Source: Bacillus sp. SD075
GTDB lineage: Bacteria > Bacillota > Bacilli > Bacillales > DSM-1321
Reading direction: 5' to 3'
Assembly (NCBI RefSeq): GCF_017355165.1
Contig: NZ_JADILK010000009.1
Span: 110,019 to 174,018, forward strand
Length of the DNA: 64,000 nt
How positions within the stretch are numbered: position 1 is the stretch's first letter; each line of letters opens with the position of its first letter. Positions 63,238 to 64,000 of this stretch are shown in pieces. Below the pieces are notes generated by a model that had not been told where the DNA came from, made no database searches, and saw only the letters and a program-made list of their open reading frames with translations. Both the position numbers and the translations under genes were made by a program.

Positions 63238-63370
63238 CCCCGGCTTCTCTGTGCCTAGTAAAAATTATATGCTCATTAGCGAATGCAAGTCACTAGAATA
63301 TTGCCCCCTCTTTATTCAAGTAATTTATTCACGTTGGAAGCATATTAGGCAGCCGGGGACTATTTTTTTT
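63238..63370 (+). ncRNA. Structured RNA closed by a terminator stem; sRNA or leader attenuator
   Basis: The 3' arm GCATAT-TAGGC-AGCCGGGG (63340-63358) is paired along its full 19 bases with CCCCGGCT (63238-63245), GCCTA (63253-63257) and ATATGC (63267-63272), leaving bulges of 7 and 9 on the 5' side. Eight T follow at 63363-63370. Inside, CATT-AGCG-AATG forms a small hairpin, and GAATA and TATTC (63296-63300, 63313-63317) hold a 12-base loop containing GCCCCCTCT. No riboswitch class I know fits. The C-rich loop and Fur box recall the B. subtilis iron-sparing sRNA FsrA in concept only. It ends 40 bases before the nitroreductase gene, so a leader role is equally possible. Confidence 0.55.
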
Positions 63371-63416
63371 AAAAAACTATTTAAACTTACATATATATTA
63401 AAGGAGCAGGATGCCC

Positions 63417-63977
63417 ATGAAACTAGAAGATATCATAAAAGAACGGCGTAGCATCAAACGATTTAAGGACATGCCTGTTCCTATTGATACCATCCAAACA
63501 TTATTGGAAACTTCCACATGGGCACCGAACCATAAAATGACCCAACCATGGCGCTTCGTCGTGGTGCATGGTGATAGCCGTTTAAAACTCGCAGAAGCCA
63601 CCCGTGCATTCATGGCATGCAAAGAGAAGGATCCTGAAAAGAAAAAAGCAGCCGGACAGCGAGGATATAATAAACTTATAGGTGTACCGATGTTTGTCGC
63701 AGTGATCATGGAAGAGAATCCGAATCCTATGACACGTGAAGAAGATTATGCGGCTACAAGTGCCTTGATCCAAAATTTCAGCCTGCTTGCCTGGGAACAA
63801 GGAATCGGGATGATATGGGAAACATACGGCATGATACACAGCATGGAATTTCGTGAAGCTTTAGGCGTAAAACCCGGTGAGAAGATCGTCGGCAGCCTTC
63901 ACGTTGGCTATCCCGATATGATTCCTGCCCCACGTCCAAGGGACTCAATCGATCAACTACTGACAATTATGGACTAA
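63417..63977 (+). CDS. Nitroreductase family flavoprotein
   Basis: 186 residues of the FMN-dependent nitroreductase family: RRSIKRFKDMPVP at the N-terminus (FMN phosphate site), STWAPNHKMTQPWRFVVV, and GIGMIWETYG near 145. From memory B. subtilis YfhC/YdjA-type proteins are nearest. It reduces nitro compounds or quinones with NAD(P)H; the physiological substrate is unknown. AAGGAG is ten bases before ATG 63417 and four before ATG 63411, so the start is uncertain by two codons. It lies after the Fur box and the structured RNA. Confidence 0.85.
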   Translation: MKLEDIIKERRSIKRFKDMPVPIDTIQTLLETSTWAPNHKMTQPWRFVVVHGDSRLKLAEATRAFMACKEKDPEKKKAAGQRGYNKLIGVPMFVAVIMEENPNPMTREEDYAATSALIQNFSLLAWEQGIGMIWETYGMIHSMEFREALGVKPGEKIVGSLHVGYPDMIPAPRPRDSIDQLLTIMD

Positions 63978-64000
63978 CATAAAAGGAAAGCCCCCAATCT

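Noticed and set aside
63238..63370. Known riboswitch class (TPP, SAM, lysine, cobalamin, T-box, manganese)
   Set aside because: None of the conserved core sequences of these classes is present.

Overview
The window reads as chromosome of a low-GC, Gram-positive, endospore-forming bacterium of the Bacillaceae. The evidence is strong AGGAGG-type ribosome sites, many TTG and GTG starts, U-tract terminators, an FMN riboswitch, recognisable operator types (PerR, Fur, TnrA/GlnR, CcpA cre, sigma-B, sigma-D, sigma-54) and gene products closest in my memory to Bacillus subtilis. A Peribacillus-like species is my guess and is not proven by the sequence. No rRNA, tRNA, IS element, CRISPR array or intact prophage was found.

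Layout. 1-9.6 kb resembles the B. subtilis yfk neighbourhood: an MFS transporter, a PerR-type PfeT iron-efflux ATPase, a YihY/BrkB membrane protein, UPF0435, moeA-mobB, a second methionine aminopeptidase and a DJ-1/PfpI stress protein. 9.3-19.3 kb holds comFB, motAB, an AbrB-type permease, mreBH, a degenerate stand-alone tyrosine recombinase, khtTU, a second YihY protein and nrnB. 19.4-24.8 kb is a decaying patch with three pseudogenes (chemoreceptor, TspO-like, EamA permease) around an FMN-riboswitch operon that encodes only ribE-ribB-ribH. 24.9-31.2 kb has a DEAD-box helicase, an orphan histidine kinase, putP and a molybdopterin oxidoreductase. 31.3-37.7 kb is a sigma-54 locus: two aldehyde dehydrogenases and an aminotransferase lie behind two good -24/-12 promoters next to rpoN. 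37.8-50.5 kb has bluB, dacC, a chemoreceptor, a sigma-B stress protein, an M20 hydrolase, a LysM-3D wall protein, a panE-like gene, dctP and gabD. 50.5-64 kb has an AI-2E family permease, a CoA-transferase with a LytTR regulator, glnK-amtB, ybdD-cstA, a heterodimeric ABC exporter and a nitroreductase.

How the genes fit together. The common theme is switching of carbon and nitrogen source: cre-like sites at dctP, cstA, the CoA-transferase and a methionine-gamma-lyase-like gene; TnrA/GlnR boxes at amtB; sigma-54 control of amine and aldehyde catabolism; proline, C4-dicarboxylate and possibly pyruvate uptake. moeA-mobB would serve molybdoenzymes such as the one at 29.1 kb.

The most unusual signals are (i) a highly structured, U-tract-terminated RNA at about 63.24-63.37 kb behind a Fur box and two further palindromes, which could be an iron-responsive sRNA or a leader attenuator; (ii) the sigma-54 promoter pair beside rpoN, plus a palindrome ATTCR-N4-YGAAT also found before the CoA-transferase; (iii) the incomplete riboflavin operon with two stacked terminators; and (iv) large perfect inverted repeats at the promoters of the recombinase, panE-like and gabD genes. 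All positions and motifs were read by eye; no search or folding program was run.
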